Source: Cytophagales bacterium
GTDB taxonomy: Bacteria > Bacteroidota > Bacteroidia > Cytophagales > Thermoflexibacteraceae
NCBI GenBank assembly: GCA_013298985.1
Contig: JAAFJS010000002.1
Coordinates: 1-64,000, forward strand
Direction: 5' to 3'
DNA length: 64,000 nt
Of the stretch, positions 17,370 through 26,626 are shown one piece after another. A model generated the notes under the pieces. It made no database searches and was not told the origin of the DNA. It saw nothing but the letters and a program-made list of their open reading frames with translations. The position numbers were made by a program, and so were the translations under genes. Position 1 is the stretch's first letter. Every line of letters begins with the position of its first letter.

Positions 17370-17693
17370 TTATTTTGTGTAGAAAAATTCTTCCATACTC
17401 GCCCACCATTCTCCCGCTTGGCAGGTTTCCAGAGGTTGCTGGCAGGGGATAGTCAGTTCCCACCATTGCTGGGTGATAGGGTCAGCCGCGATAGCCGTCA
17501 TGTCTGCTGCGTGGTCAGTTCCCACGTATTCATAGTAGCTAAACAGCAAACCATCTCTATAAAAAATACTGTAATTGGTGATATGAGAAGCCCTGATTCG
17601 GTCTAATACGCCTTCCCAAACGGCTTCGTGTAGCTTTTTGTACTCCTCCAATTTCTCAGGTCTGAGCTTGATAATGTTTCCGTAGCGTTTCAT
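17370..17693 (-). CDS. L-rhamnose mutarotase family protein
   Basis: A 107-residue dimeric alpha/beta-barrel protein of the RhaM/YiiL family, which interconverts the anomers of L-rhamnose. Family features are the N-terminal RYGNIIKLRPEKLEEYKKLHEAVW with the catalytic-type histidine, the SIFYRDGLLFSYYEYVG strand, and a tryptophan-rich tail (QQWWELTIPCQQPLE, GEWWASMEEFFY). No rhamnose catabolic genes are adjacent, so the true sugar may be fucose or another 6-deoxy sugar. Confidence 0.9.
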   Translation of the reverse strand: MKRYGNIIKLRPEKLEEYKKLHEAVWEGVLDRIRASHITNYSIFYRDGLLFSYYEYVGTDHAADMTAIAADPITQQWWELTIPCQQPLETCQAGEWWASMEEFFYTK

Positions 17694-17735
17694 AAATTTT
17701 TACAGTTTTGAGTAATTATACGAAATAAAATTAAT

Positions 17736-17743
17736 TAAATTTG
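17736..17743 (+). promoter_or_regulatory. Possible -7 promoter element before the exonuclease gene
   Basis: TAAATTTG matches TAnnTTTG about 42 bases before the ATG at 17786. A TTTG occurs at 17707-17710, but its spacing of 25 is longer than usual. Confidence 0.35.
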
Positions 17744-17785
17744 TCAAAGAACCAAAAAACAAACTGCCAATCCAATATTTTTCCA

Positions 17786-18508
17786 ATGAAAATTTATCAT
17801 CAAGACCTCAAATACCTCTTAATCATAGACATAGAAACAGTTGCCTGCGCGCCCTCCTATGCAGAAATGCCCGAAGCACTGCGCCTTTTTTGGGACAAAC
17901 GCGCCAAAATCTATGCAGAGGAAACCCCAAGCTCCAGCGATGCCTTTGCCAAATATGCTTCCCTGCACGCCGAGTTTTCCAAAGTGGTCAGCATTGGCAT
18001 TGGTTTTTTTAACCTCAGCGACAAAGACGAGCTGGGTTTGCGCGTCAAATCGCTGGTCAATGAGGACGAAAAACAGTTGTTAGTGGATTTCAAAGACCTC
18101 TTAGAGAGGCGTTTGACCAAGAGAAAGCGATTCGTCGCGCACAATGGGCGCGAGTTTGACTATCCGTTTCTCTGCCGCCGCCTGCTGCTGCATGGGCTTG
18201 GCTTGCCCCCTATTTTTCAGAATCTCCGCAGCAAGCCTTGGGACAATCCGCACTTGGACACGATGGAAATGTGGCGATTTGGCGACAGAAAAAACTTTAC
18301 TTCCCTGCGCCTGCTTGCCCATTTATTTGACCTGCCACCCTACCAAGACCAGATAGACGGAAGCATGGTTTCTGCTATCTATCACCAAGAGAAGGACTTA
18401 GACCGCATCTCTGCTTACTGCCGCAATGATGTGATTATGACTGCCCAGCTCTACCTATGCCTCCAAAACTTCGCCACCGTCAAGGCAGCAAATATCGTAG
18501 AAGTGTAA
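17786..18508 (+). CDS. Predicted PolB-type 3'-5' exonuclease
   Basis: A DEDDy-type exonuclease of about 240 residues. Exo I is the DIET motif in LLIIDIETVACAP, Exo II is in AHNGREFDYPFLCRRLL, and Exo III is YCRNDVIMTAQ with the tyrosine-x3-aspartate spacing. No polymerase domain is attached, as in the stand-alone PolB-like exonucleases of Bacteroidota. The ORF track starts at a TTG at 17741; the ATG at 17786 (MKIYHQDLKYLLIIDIE) places the first motif properly. Its 3' end directly abuts the xisH/xisI relic. Confidence 0.88.
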   Translation: MKIYHQDLKYLLIIDIETVACAPSYAEMPEALRLFWDKRAKIYAEETPSSSDAFAKYASLHAEFSKVVSIGIGFFNLSDKDELGLRVKSLVNEDEKQLLVDFKDLLERRLTKRKRFVAHNGREFDYPFLCRRLLLHGLGLPPIFQNLRSKPWDNPHLDTMEMWRFGDRKNFTSLRLLAHLFDLPPYQDQIDGSMVSAIYHQEKDLDRISAYCRNDVIMTAQLYLCLQNFATVKAANIVEV

Positions 18509-18510
18509 AA

Positions 18511-18786
18511 TCAGCAAGGAAAATCAATATTGACCCAAAATACACCATAGTAGGAAAGAGAAAAGGATTCATTGACCTTGGGGCGAAAATGATAGCCGCA
18601 GAGAATACGCCCCTTTTGTGCATATAGACATAAAAACTAACGGAAAAGTATATCTCCAACATGATGGAACAGACCTTACTATCGCCCTAAGATTAGTAGA
18701 AAGAAGAATACCCAAATCTTCCATTGTGATAGGGTATCGTTCCTTACACCAGAGAAAATTTATTGAGGATTTTGGCTGTTGCCTAA
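18511..18786 (+). pseudogene. Decayed xisH-xisI fusion relic (element excision controlling factors)
   Basis: Two adjacent frames hold pieces of two neighbouring gene families. Codons from 18511 read INIDPKYTIVGKRKGFIDLG then AKMIAAEN, which resembles the middle of XisH. From about 18597 the next frame reads RREYAPFVHIDIK, LQHDGTDLTIALRLVERRIP and KSSIVIGYR, which resembles the C-terminal half of XisI. Removing one G near 18774-18775 restores an ending DFAVA and stop, like intact XisI. The start of XisH, its C-terminal half and the start of XisI are absent, as expected if one deletion fused the pair. XisH/XisI are best known from cyanobacterial fdxN-element excision; here nothing is functional. 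Family recognition is by eye. Confidence 0.75.
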
Positions 18787-18811
18787 AAGTAAATCAATTG
18801 ATTGCTTACAC

Positions 18812-19276
18812 TCATAAGTCCCTGATAGTCAATATATATTTGCTCTTGGGGAGGTATTCTATTTCTAAGGGAGTTTGAGGAGTAATTTCTTCTAAGTCAT
18901 ATATTTTCAAATCCAAATTATCTATGGTAAGTCCATTAGTCAATTTCATAATGATTTTATCTCGTTTCTTTTCTGAAGAAGTAATGAATACTTTTTCAAC
19001 ATTTTTTATGTCATAGGCTTCATCTAATTTGAGGCGAGGTATTTTTAAGGTTAGATAGCAAACAATATAACACAATAAAGTTGCACCAATTATAGCAAAA
19101 AGACTTACAATTAATATTTCATACAAAAACTCTTTATATTTCTCCCAATCTTTTATTGTCAGAAATGTATTAACAATGAGTCCAATAATAGGTATAAAAA
19201 TAAATACCATACGAGGAGCTTTACAAATATCACTAATCCGTTTTTTATCTTCAATACTAAGCCTTTTAGTTATCAT
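18812..19276 (-). CDS. Hypothetical two-helix membrane protein
   Basis: A 154-residue protein of unrecognised family. Two membrane helices are visible: PRMVFIFIPIIGLIVNTFL (about 22-42) and EILIVSLFAIIGATLLCYIVCYLTL (about 53-77). The remaining 75 residues look like a small beta-rich soluble domain. A MITE is inserted exactly at the start codon, and its target duplication has regenerated the ATG. The original upstream region is therefore 180 bp further away and expression may be altered. AT-rich codon use matches the accessory patch. Confidence 0.6.
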   Translation of the reverse strand: MITKRLSIEDKKRISDICKAPRMVFIFIPIIGLIVNTFLTIKDWEKYKEFLYEILIVSLFAIIGATLLCYIVCYLTLKIPRLKLDEAYDIKNVEKVFITSSEKKRDKIIMKLTNGLTIDNLDLKIYDLEEITPQTPLEIEYLPKSKYILTIRDL

Positions 19277-19454
19277 TAGGACTTACGCAAAAATTTGAAA
19301 CTAATGAAATATACGCTTAAAACGCCTTAAAATGTAAATTTTGAAAACGAGCAAAACGAATTTTGCCTAATTTAGCAGGCACGATATTTTTTTGCTGTTT
19401 TTAGCCTCACTATAAGCAGTTAAAGTGTCTAAAAGAACCTCTGCGTAAGTCCTA
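19277..19454. mobile_element. 178-bp MITE with 13-bp terminal inverted repeats and 5-bp target duplication
   Basis: Termini TAGGACTTACGCA and TGCGTAAGTCCTA are perfect 13-bp inverted repeats. ATCAT flanks both sides (19272-19276 and 19455-19459) as a target-site duplication. There is no transposase; the longest ORF inside is about 30 codons. It must have been mobilised in trans by an IS with matching ends, which is not in this window. The rest of the gap up to 19564 is AT-rich with no gene. Confidence 0.88.
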
Positions 19455-19564
19455 ATCATTTTACTTTTAAAAAATTGAATTGAAATAACTAACGAAACAC
19501 GCACAAAAAAGTTGTTAAAAATAATTTCCCTCTTTTTTCAACACTTCACAATCAAATATAAATA

Positions 19565-20041
19565 TTATTCAAATACATCATCAATCTTGATATCTACTTG
19601 TAAAACAACATCTTGAATCAGCCCACTGTGTATGTAAGTGCGATTGCCTTGTGCGTCAAAAATAATGACTTGGTGTAAAAGAGGATTCAGAAGCCAGCAG
19701 GATTTTACACCATTAGCAAAATAGCTTTCAAATTTATCTATCAATTCTTTTGTTCCTTGTTGAGGTGAAATAATTTCTACTACTAACAATGGAGGTGTAA
19801 TTACCTCTAATTCATCATTATTCCAATTAATTTTTATTTGTGGATACACACAAAAATCAGGAATAGAAGCCCATCCATTTAGCTTTAATGATAGCTGACT
19901 GAATGAACGAAACTTATCTTTATGTTGAAAAAAGATTCCCCCTAAATTAGAGAGGATTCCTGCGTGGTTTCTGCTTGGCATATCTATACTTATTTCTTCT
20001 GTATTTAAAACTTCGTCTATGATTAAACTCATGGTATTCAT
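19565..20041 (-). CDS. Uma2 family (DUF820) putative endonuclease
   Basis: A protein of about 158 residues with the PD-(D/E)XK-like core of the Uma2 family. Visible pieces are PDFCVYPQIKINW (active-site aspartate), PPLLVVEIISP (the E-x-hydrophobic-S catalytic element) and a C-terminal KFESYFANGVKSCWLLNP that is highly typical. The family is greatly expanded in cyanobacteria and in some filamentous or gliding Bacteroidota; its biological target is unsettled. An ATG at 20041 is preferred over the TTG at 20044; the later ATG at 20032 is also possible. It lies in the same accessory patch as the xisH/xisI relic. Confidence 0.82.
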   Translation of the reverse strand: MNTMSLIIDEVLNTEEISIDMPSRNHAGILSNLGGIFFQHKDKFRSFSQLSLKLNGWASIPDFCVYPQIKINWNNDELEVITPPLLVVEIISPQQGTKELIDKFESYFANGVKSCWLLNPLLHQVIIFDAQGNRTYIHSGLIQDVVLQVDIKIDDVFE

Positions 20042-20322
20042 CAATTTTAGTCAAAGATAAGAAAAATAAAATAATTTTCCTCTTTTTTCAACTACCTACC
20101 CAAAAAATGCGTAAATTTCTTTAAAATTATTACACTTTTGTACTTTCTATCCTGACAAGGTAAAATCCTTATTTTTTTTGAAAATCTGTAAAAAAAATTC
20201 CTTGAAAAATTATGGAAAACAAGGCTATATGTGCATCATTAGATTGTCATAAGGCTTTAAATCCATCTTTTTGGGTAATAAAACAAATAAATGTATTTAT
20301 AAGAAGCTAACCCTTTGGTTTT

Positions 20323-20964
20323 ATGAAAAAAATAGTTTCAAAACATTGCTTAATAAGAAATCTCAAATTAATTGTTATGCTTGTTTTTTGGGGCTGTAAT
20401 TCTCCTGAAATATCAAAGTATAAAGAACTAAAATCTTATCCTAAGAAGAAAACTGTGTTTGAAATATTACATATGGAAGACGACAGTATATCATTGGACA
20501 CTCAAAATGTTGCTATTTTGAATAAAAAAATCTTATTTACGTATGTAAATGAAGCTAATAAACCAGAAAAAATGGAGTTATTTCATCTTTATGAGTTTGA
20601 TTTAGAGAATGATTCTATGATGAGAACTACTTTTATCAATTATGATATTTGCAGGGATTCTATTAGAGGATTTTACACGTCAGAATCGTATTTTGGAGAA
20701 ATAAAAACATACCAAATTAAGCATAAAAATTACCAAATATTGAAACAACCACAATGGTTTTTTACTAAATCTACACAACCAAATCTTATGACTTTCTACT
20801 CTATGGAATTTGGTCAAATCGCAAGCCTAAGTACAATACAAGGTAAAAGGAGTAGTAAATTGAAATTTATAATAGATGAAGCAGAAAATAAAGATTTCAA
20901 TGAAGTTTTAGATAGCTTAATTTTAGACAAAAAATTCTTCAATATGGTTTTAAAACATAAATAG
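20323..20964 (+). CDS. Hypothetical lipoprotein
   Basis: A 213-residue protein of no recognised family. The N-terminus (LKLIVMLVFWGCNSPE) has a hydrophobic stretch ending at a cysteine, consistent with a lipoprotein signal, though the -1 and -3 residues are not ideal. The rest is rich in Lys, Glu and Tyr with no repeats or clear motifs. It is AT-rich like the neighbouring accessory genes. It has its own unit, about 240 bases before the alpha-2-macroglobulin gene. Confidence 0.6.
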   Translation: MKKIVSKHCLIRNLKLIVMLVFWGCNSPEISKYKELKSYPKKKTVFEILHMEDDSISLDTQNVAILNKKILFTYVNEANKPEKMELFHLYEFDLENDSMMRTTFINYDICRDSIRGFYTSESYFGEIKTYQIKHKNYQILKQPQWFFTKSTQPNLMTFYSMEFGQIASLSTIQGKRSSKLKFIIDEAENKDFNEVLDSLILDKKFFNMVLKHK

Positions 20965-21132
20965 TAGAAATTGAAAATTTTGGTCAAAAGTTATCAGTTT
21001 ATAATGTCTATATTAATTCGTTTAAAAACCTTATTATCAACAGATTAATATATGATATAGGCAAGGCAAAAGTCTGAAATTCATAGAAATTTATAAACAA
21101 TTAAGTATAAACTTGACGTAATTATAATGAAA

Positions 21133-21154
21133 CAATCGTAACGGCGAACCGTTC
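21133..21154 (+). repeat. Dispersed 22-bp motif, copy 1
   Basis: CAATCGTAACGGCGAACCGTTC matches, in inverted orientation, 18 of 22 bases of a motif at 56411-56432 (GAACGGTTCGCCACTGCGATTG). Both copies are intergenic. Confidence 0.4.
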
Positions 21155-21202
21155 AAACCATTTCAAACTAAAAAATAAACCATAAACTAATAGTAAAAAT
21201 AT

Positions 21203-24200
21203 ATGTCTAAACTCAACAAAATCAAAGTATTACCACTTGTGATTCTTCTTATGTTCCTTGCCTTTGCCTGTGGCAAGTTTGGCAAAGATGCTATCAATGT
21301 TACCAATCGCAATTTTTCCGAAGAGATTGCTACTCAGCAAAACTTGGTGTTTACCTTCAATACTAATATCGTGAAGGACTCACTCATAGATATTTGGAAG
21401 CAAGATGAATATGTAAAGTTTGTCCCCGAAATCAAAGGAAAGTACAAGTGGACAGCCGCCAACGAACTCGTTTTCTCCCCCGAAGCGGGCTTCAAGCCAA
21501 GCACAGACTACAAAGCAGAAATCACTGACAAGGTGTTGAGCAGTTCCACAGAAAAATTAAAATTGGGAGATGACATTACATTTTCCTTTCACACACCTTA
21601 TTTGAGCCTACTTGGAACAGATATTTTTTGGGTAATGAATAAGCAAAATACGCCCGAATTGCGTATGAACCTCAATTTTAACTATCCTGTAAACCCTGCG
21701 GAAGTGGCGCAACTGACCAAAGTGGCGATTGGAGGCGCAGAGGCGGGCTACAAAGTCAATACTTCGGAAACCACCGAATCAGTCCAGTTGGCGGTGCCAC
21801 AGGGCGCGCAAACTTTTGATAAAAAGGCACTCAAAGTCAGCTTGGCATCAGGCTTAAAAACGCCACAGGGCGAAAAATCAGCAACTGACTTGCTCTTTGA
21901 GGCAGAGATTCCTTCCAAAGATGATTTTAAAGTGTTGCAAATCACAGGCGAAACGGACGAGGATACGCCTTACATACGCGTCTATGCAAACCAAGCCGTT
22001 CAGCCCAATCCCGAAGACTTAAAACGCTTTTTAAACCTTTCTCCCTCTATTAGTTACGAGGTAGAAAAGACAGATTTTGGCTTTACCCTCAAAGGTGGTT
22101 TTGAGTTTGGCAAAAACTACCAACTCACTATCGACAAATCTTTGAAAGGTGTTTTTGGCGGTAGCTTAACTTCTAATATGCAGCAAACGGTCATCTTTGG
22201 CGACCTCCAGCCCAGCATTGCCTTTGCCTCCAAAAAGTCTATCTACTTGACTAACAAAGGAAACAAAAATATTGGCTTGCGAATTACCAGCGTTCCGCGC
22301 GTGCGCGTGCAGGTCTATAAAGTATATGCCAACAATATTTTGGGCTACCTCCGCGACCAAGGCTATTACTTCGAAAATGACTACGATTACGAGTATTATG
22401 GTAGTTTCGAAAACTATGGAGATGTGGTTTTTGAGCAAACTTATGAAACCAAAAACCTGCCCAAAGCAGACGGTTTGCACCTGCTCACGATGAATTTTAT
22501 GGACAATAAACCCTCATTCAAAGGCATTTACGTTCTCAAAGTTACTTCTGATGACGAAAATTATCGCAGTGCGACTCAGCTACTTTCTTTGTCCGACATT
22601 GGCTTGATAGTGAAGCATACACCCAATAGCGTTTTGGTTTTTGCCAACTCTATTATCAATACCCAACCCATTGGGGGCGTGAATGTTACGCTGGTGAGTA
22701 CCAATAATCAGGAAGTTTATAATGCCACTACGGACAATGATGGCGTAGCAAAGTTTCCTGATTTGAAAACCAAAGCAAGCGGTTTCAGGGTGAGTATGGT
22801 TACAGCAAACAAAGAAAATGATTTTAACTATCTTTATTTCACGCAAACCGAAGTCAGTACCTCACGCTATGATGTGGGTGGTATTCGTGAGAATGAGGCT
22901 GGTTATCAGGCATATATCTACGGCGAGCGCGACCTGTATCGCCCTGACGAAACCATGAATTTGAAAACCTTAGTGAGGAATAATCAGTGGCAGCCCATCA
23001 CCGATTTGCCTATCAAAATGCGGATTTTGATGCCCAATGGAAAGGAATTTGTCAATAAAAAAGGCACGCTGAACAAGCAAGGCTCGTTTGAAACTTCGGT
23101 CAAAATTCCTGCAAGTACAGTTACGGGTGCATACACTGTGGAGGTCTATACTTCCAACGACATCTTGCTCAATTCCAAGAACATAAACGTAGAGGAGTTT
23201 GTGCCTGACCGCATCAAGGTCGAGGCAAAAACGAGCAAGGAAGTCGTTAAAATTGGCGAGGAATTGACCGTAGATGGACAGGCATTGAACCTTTTTGGAC
23301 CTCCCGCCAAAAATCGAAATTATGAGATGGAAATGCAGCTACAACGCAAATATTTTAGCCCTGAAAAGTTTCCTGATTACAACTTTGCTTTGAACGGCAG
23401 AAATGATGTGAGCTATGAAAATGTACTTCGCACAGGCACTACCAATGAGGAAGGACGTTTTGCGGAAACTTTTGAGATGCCCACCAACTACAAGAATATT
23501 GGTATGCTCGAAGGCAAGGTTTACATTTCTGTTTTTGATGAGTCAGGGCGCAAAGTGAACCGTTCGCGTACCTTCACCATGCTCACCCAAGATGTGTTTT
23601 TTGGCATCAAAGCCTTTGATTATTACGTAGATACACGCCAACCACTGAGTATTCCTGTGGTCGCAGTAAACCACTTGGGGCAGGTAGCCACTAACGCGAA
23701 GGCAAAGGTGCAAATCATTCGATACCAGTGGCAAAATGCCTTGGAAAATGGAAATTCGGGTTATCGTTACGTTTCTCAGAAAAAAGAAATTGTAGAAAAA
23801 GACATGAGTGTAAGTGTCAATGGTACAAGCACTTATATTCCTTTCGTGCCTTCACAATCTGGTGAATACGAAGTGAGAATTTCCACCGCAAACGCAGCAG
23901 AAAGCTATGTAAGTCGCTCGTTTTACGCGTATGGCTGGGGCGCAACTTCGGGAACTTCTTTTGAAATCAATAAGGAAGGCGAAATTGACATTACCTTAGA
24001 CAAAGACAAGTATGCAGTGGGCGAAGACGCAAAAATTTTGATGAAAACGCCTTTTGCAGGAAAAGTTTTATTGACCATCGAGAAAGACAAGGTGTATGAT
24101 TATTTCATTGTAGAAACGGACAAGAAAGCAGCTTCTTTTACCTTGCCTATCAAAAAAGAATACTTGCCAAATGCCTATATATCAGCTACTTTGATAAAAC

Positions 24201-26620
24201 CTGCGGACAATTCATCAATTCCGCTTACGGTGGCTTATGGCTACAAATCGTTGAAGGTAGAAGACCCAAGTAGCAAAATTGCGCTTCAAATCAAAGTGCC
24301 TCAGCGCATTAGGGCAAAAACGAAACAAGAAATTATAGTACAAACAGATAAAAAACAATCGGATATAGAAATTACGATTGCGGCAGTAGATGAGGGCATT
24401 TTATTGTTAAAAAATTCACAAAATCCTGACCCACACGATTTTTTCTATCAAAAAAGAGCATTAGAAGTCAATTCCTACAATATTTATCCGCGTTTGTTTC
24501 CCGAATTAAAGTCCATGCAGCGTAGCTATGGTGCGGACGGTTACGATTTAGGCAAAAGGCTCAACCCAATGGCAAATAAGCGCATCAAGCCAGTTTCGTT
24601 TTGGAGTGGCACGCTGAAAACGGACGGAAGCGGGCAGGCAAAGTTTACGATTGATGTTCCCCAGTTTTCTGGCGACCTCCGCATTGTGGCAGTAGCGGCA
24701 AAAGATAATGCTTTTGGCATGAGTGCTACCAACATGAAAGTAGCTGACCCTTTGGTAGTTAGCACTTCTCTGCCTTTATTTTTAAGTCCAAATGATGAGA
24801 TTTTAGTGCCTGTAACCCTGACCAATACGTCTGATAAAAATGCAGAAGTTACTGCCAAAGTAGGCGCAACAGGCTCAATGGAACTGACAGGTGATAACTC
24901 CCAAAGCGTTTCGATTCCTGCGGGAGCTGAAAAACAGGTTTTCTTCAAGGCAAAAGCAAAAAATGAAATTGGAACGGCTCTGATTAATGTGGAAGTGAGT
25001 GGTTTAGGCGAAAAATTCAGTGAGAAAATAGACATGACTGTTCGCCCAAGCACTTCATTGCTGAAAACAAGCGGTTCAGGCTTGGCTGAAAGCGGAAAAG
25101 CGGTCAGTATCGACATGAAGGCAGATTACATTCAAAATTCGGTCAAAGGGAAATTGATAGTGAGCCGTTCGCCTGTGGTTGAGTTTGCCAAAAACTTAAA
25201 TTATTTGGTGATGTATCCTTATGGCTGTGTGGAACAAACAATTTCGACGGCTTTTCCACAAATTTATTTTGCAGATTTGATAGATGATTTACAGCCCACG
25301 CAAGCGAGCAACGCGATGGCAAAGCAAAATGCCTACTTCAATGTGCAAGAGGCGATTAGGAAGTTACAAACCATGCAACTGTATGATGGCTCACTGTCGT
25401 ATTGGCAGGGCGGAAGCGACCCAAGCTGGTGGGGAACTGCCTACGCGGGGCATTTTTTGATAGAAGCACGCAAGGCGGGGTTTGAAGTAGATACGAAGTT
25501 TTTAAATCAGGTGTATAGCTATTTGAGCAGTCAGGTAAAACGCAAGAATACAGAGGTTTACGAATATTATGATGATGGAAACACCAGAAAAGCCACGCGA
25601 ATCGCACCCAAAGAAGTTTTTTATTCATTGTATGTACTTGCGCTCGCTGGCAGGCAAGATGTAGCCACCATGAACTACTACAAGGCAAATCAGCAGTTGG
25701 TTTCTTTGGATTCAAAATACTTATTAGCAAGCAGTTACTTCCTCGCGGGCGACCAAGCGGCGTACCGAAAATTACTGCCACCAAGTTTTAAAGGAGAGCG
25801 TTCTTTTACAGCCTTGGGCGGTAGTTTTTATTCCTACATTCGCGACGAGGCAATCTCTCTGAACGCATTGATAGACACTGACCCGCAAAACTCGCAGGTG
25901 GGCATCATGGCAAAACACTTGGCACAGCAAATGAAGCAAGCACCTTACCTGAATACGCAAGAAAGTGCTTTTGGCATCTTGGCACTGGGCAAACTGGCAA
26001 AAAAAGCCGCCGCGACCAATGCTACCGCAGTCATCTATGCTGATGGCGCAAAAGTGGGCGATATGACAGGTAAAACCCTGACAATGAATACACAAGTGCA
26101 AGGCAAGCAAATAAAAATAGAGGTCAGTGGCGGAAATCTATACTATTTCTGGGAAATGGAAGGGCTAAACACCACAGGCGCGTACAAAGAAGAGGACAAT
26201 TTTCTAAAAGTGAGGAAGGAATTTTATGACCGCAGCGGCAACCGATTCTCTGGGACTAATTTCAAACAAAATGAGTTGGTGGTAGTCAAACTTATCTTGC
26301 AAAGTACGGGCGGTGCAGTGCCTAACGTGGTGATTACTGATATGTTACCTGCGGGATTGGAGATAGAAAACCCCCGCTTGGGTGGCGGGGGCGCAGGCAT
26401 CAACTGGATTACCAATGCCGCCAATGCCGAGCATTTTGACTTCCGCGATGACCGCGTGAATATCTTTGCCGCCGCCAGCCCTACGGAAATCAAGAGTTTT
26501 TACTATGTCTGTCGCGCAGTGAGCCGAGGCACGTTCAAGATGGGTCCCGTCAGTGCAGATGCCATGTATAATGGTGAATATCACTCTTATAACGGTGCAG
26601 GAACGATAACGGTGGAGTAA
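21203..26620 (+). CDS. Bacterial alpha-2-macroglobulin family lipoprotein
   Basis: An 1805-residue surface or periplasmic protease trap. The lipoprotein signal LVILLMFLAFAC is followed by successive macroglobulin domains: MG1 (FSEEIATQQNLVFTFN), MG2 (QAYIYGERDLYRPDETMNL), and the A2M domain (KPVSFWSGTLKTDGSGQAKF). The alpha-helical thioester domain has YPYGCVEQTIS, a CxEQ thioester with Cys at about residue 1342. The receptor-like C-terminal domain follows (VVITDMLPAGLEIENP). In many bacteria the gene is paired with pbpC, which repairs breached peptidoglycan; no pbpC is adjacent here. A strong hairpin terminator follows. Confidence 0.93.
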   Translation: MSKLNKIKVLPLVILLMFLAFACGKFGKDAINVTNRNFSEEIATQQNLVFTFNTNIVKDSLIDIWKQDEYVKFVPEIKGKYKWTAANELVFSPEAGFKPSTDYKAEITDKVLSSSTEKLKLGDDITFSFHTPYLSLLGTDIFWVMNKQNTPELRMNLNFNYPVNPAEVAQLTKVAIGGAEAGYKVNTSETTESVQLAVPQGAQTFDKKALKVSLASGLKTPQGEKSATDLLFEAEIPSKDDFKVLQITGETDEDTPYIRVYANQAVQPNPEDLKRFLNLSPSISYEVEKTDFGFTLKGGFEFGKNYQLTIDKSLKGVFGGSLTSNMQQTVIFGDLQPSIAFASKKSIYLTNKGNKNIGLRITSVPRVRVQVYKVYANNILGYLRDQGYYFENDYDYEYYGSFENYGDVVFEQTYETKNLPKADGLHLLTMNFMDNKPSFKGIYVLKVTSDDENYRSATQLLSLSDIGLIVKHTPNSVLVFANSIINTQPIGGVNVTLVSTNNQEVYNATTDNDGVAKFPDLKTKASGFRVSMVTANKENDFNYLYFTQTEVSTSRYDVGGIRENEAGYQAYIYGERDLYRPDETMNLKTLVRNNQWQPITDLPIKMRILMPNGKEFVNKKGTLNKQGSFETSVKIPASTVTGAYTVEVYTSNDILLNSKNINVEEFVPDRIKVEAKTSKEVVKIGEELTVDGQALNLFGPPAKNRNYEMEMQLQRKYFSPEKFPDYNFALNGRNDVSYENVLRTGTTNEEGRFAETFEMPTNYKNIGMLEGKVYISVFDESGRKVNRSRTFTMLTQDVFFGIKAFDYYVDTRQPLSIPVVAVNHLGQVATNAKAKVQIIRYQWQNALENGNSGYRYVSQKKEIVEKDMSVSVNGTSTYIPFVPSQSGEYEVRISTANAAESYVSRSFYAYGWGATSGTSFEINKEGEIDITLDKDKYAVGEDAKILMKTPFAGKVLLTIEKDKVYDYFIVETDKKAASFTLPIKKEYLPNAYISATLIKPADNSSIPLTVAYGYKSLKVEDPSSKIALQIKVPQRIRAKTKQEIIVQTDKKQSDIEITIAAVDEGILLLKNSQNPDPHDFFYQKRALEVNSYNIYPRLFPELKSMQRSYGADGYDLGKRLNPMANKRIKPVSFWSGTLKTDGSGQAKFTIDVPQFSGDLRIVAVAAKDNAFGMSATNMKVADPLVVSTSLPLFLSPNDEILVPVTLTNTSDKNAEVTAKVGATGSMELTGDNSQSVSIPAGAEKQVFFKAKAKNEIGTALINVEVSGLGEKFSEKIDMTVRPSTSLLKTSGSGLAESGKAVSIDMKADYIQNSVKGKLIVSRSPVVEFAKNLNYLVMYPYGCVEQTISTAFPQIYFADLIDDLQPTQASNAMAKQNAYFNVQEAIRKLQTMQLYDGSLSYWQGGSDPSWWGTAYAGHFLIEARKAGFEVDTKFLNQVYSYLSSQVKRKNTEVYEYYDDGNTRKATRIAPKEVFYSLYVLALAGRQDVATMNYYKANQQLVSLDSKYLLASSYFLAGDQAAYRKLLPPSFKGERSFTALGGSFYSYIRDEAISLNALIDTDPQNSQVGIMAKHLAQQMKQAPYLNTQESAFGILALGKLAKKAAATNATAVIYADGAKVGDMTGKTLTMNTQVQGKQIKIEVSGGNLYYFWEMEGLNTTGAYKEEDNFLKVRKEFYDRSGNRFSGTNFKQNELVVVKLILQSTGGAVPNVVITDMLPAGLEIENPRLGGGGAGINWITNAANAEHFDFRDDRVNIFAAASPTEIKSFYYVCRAVSRGTFKMGPVSADAMYNGEYHSYNGAGTITVE

Positions 26621-26626
26621 ATAGCC

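Noticed and set aside
17911-18322. Minus-strand ORFs of 77 and 73 codons
   Set aside because: Shadows of the PolB-type exonuclease gene.
18480-18662. 60-codon minus-strand ORF
   Set aside because: It overlaps the xisH/xisI relic and the exonuclease end; no independent features.
19363-19457. 30-codon ORF starting at the distal duplicated ATG and crossing the MITE
   Set aside because: It is explained by the target duplication, and there is no sign it is a real gene.
24541-25116. 191-codon minus-strand ORF
   Set aside because: It lies wholly inside the alpha-2-macroglobulin gene, with no signal or family features.
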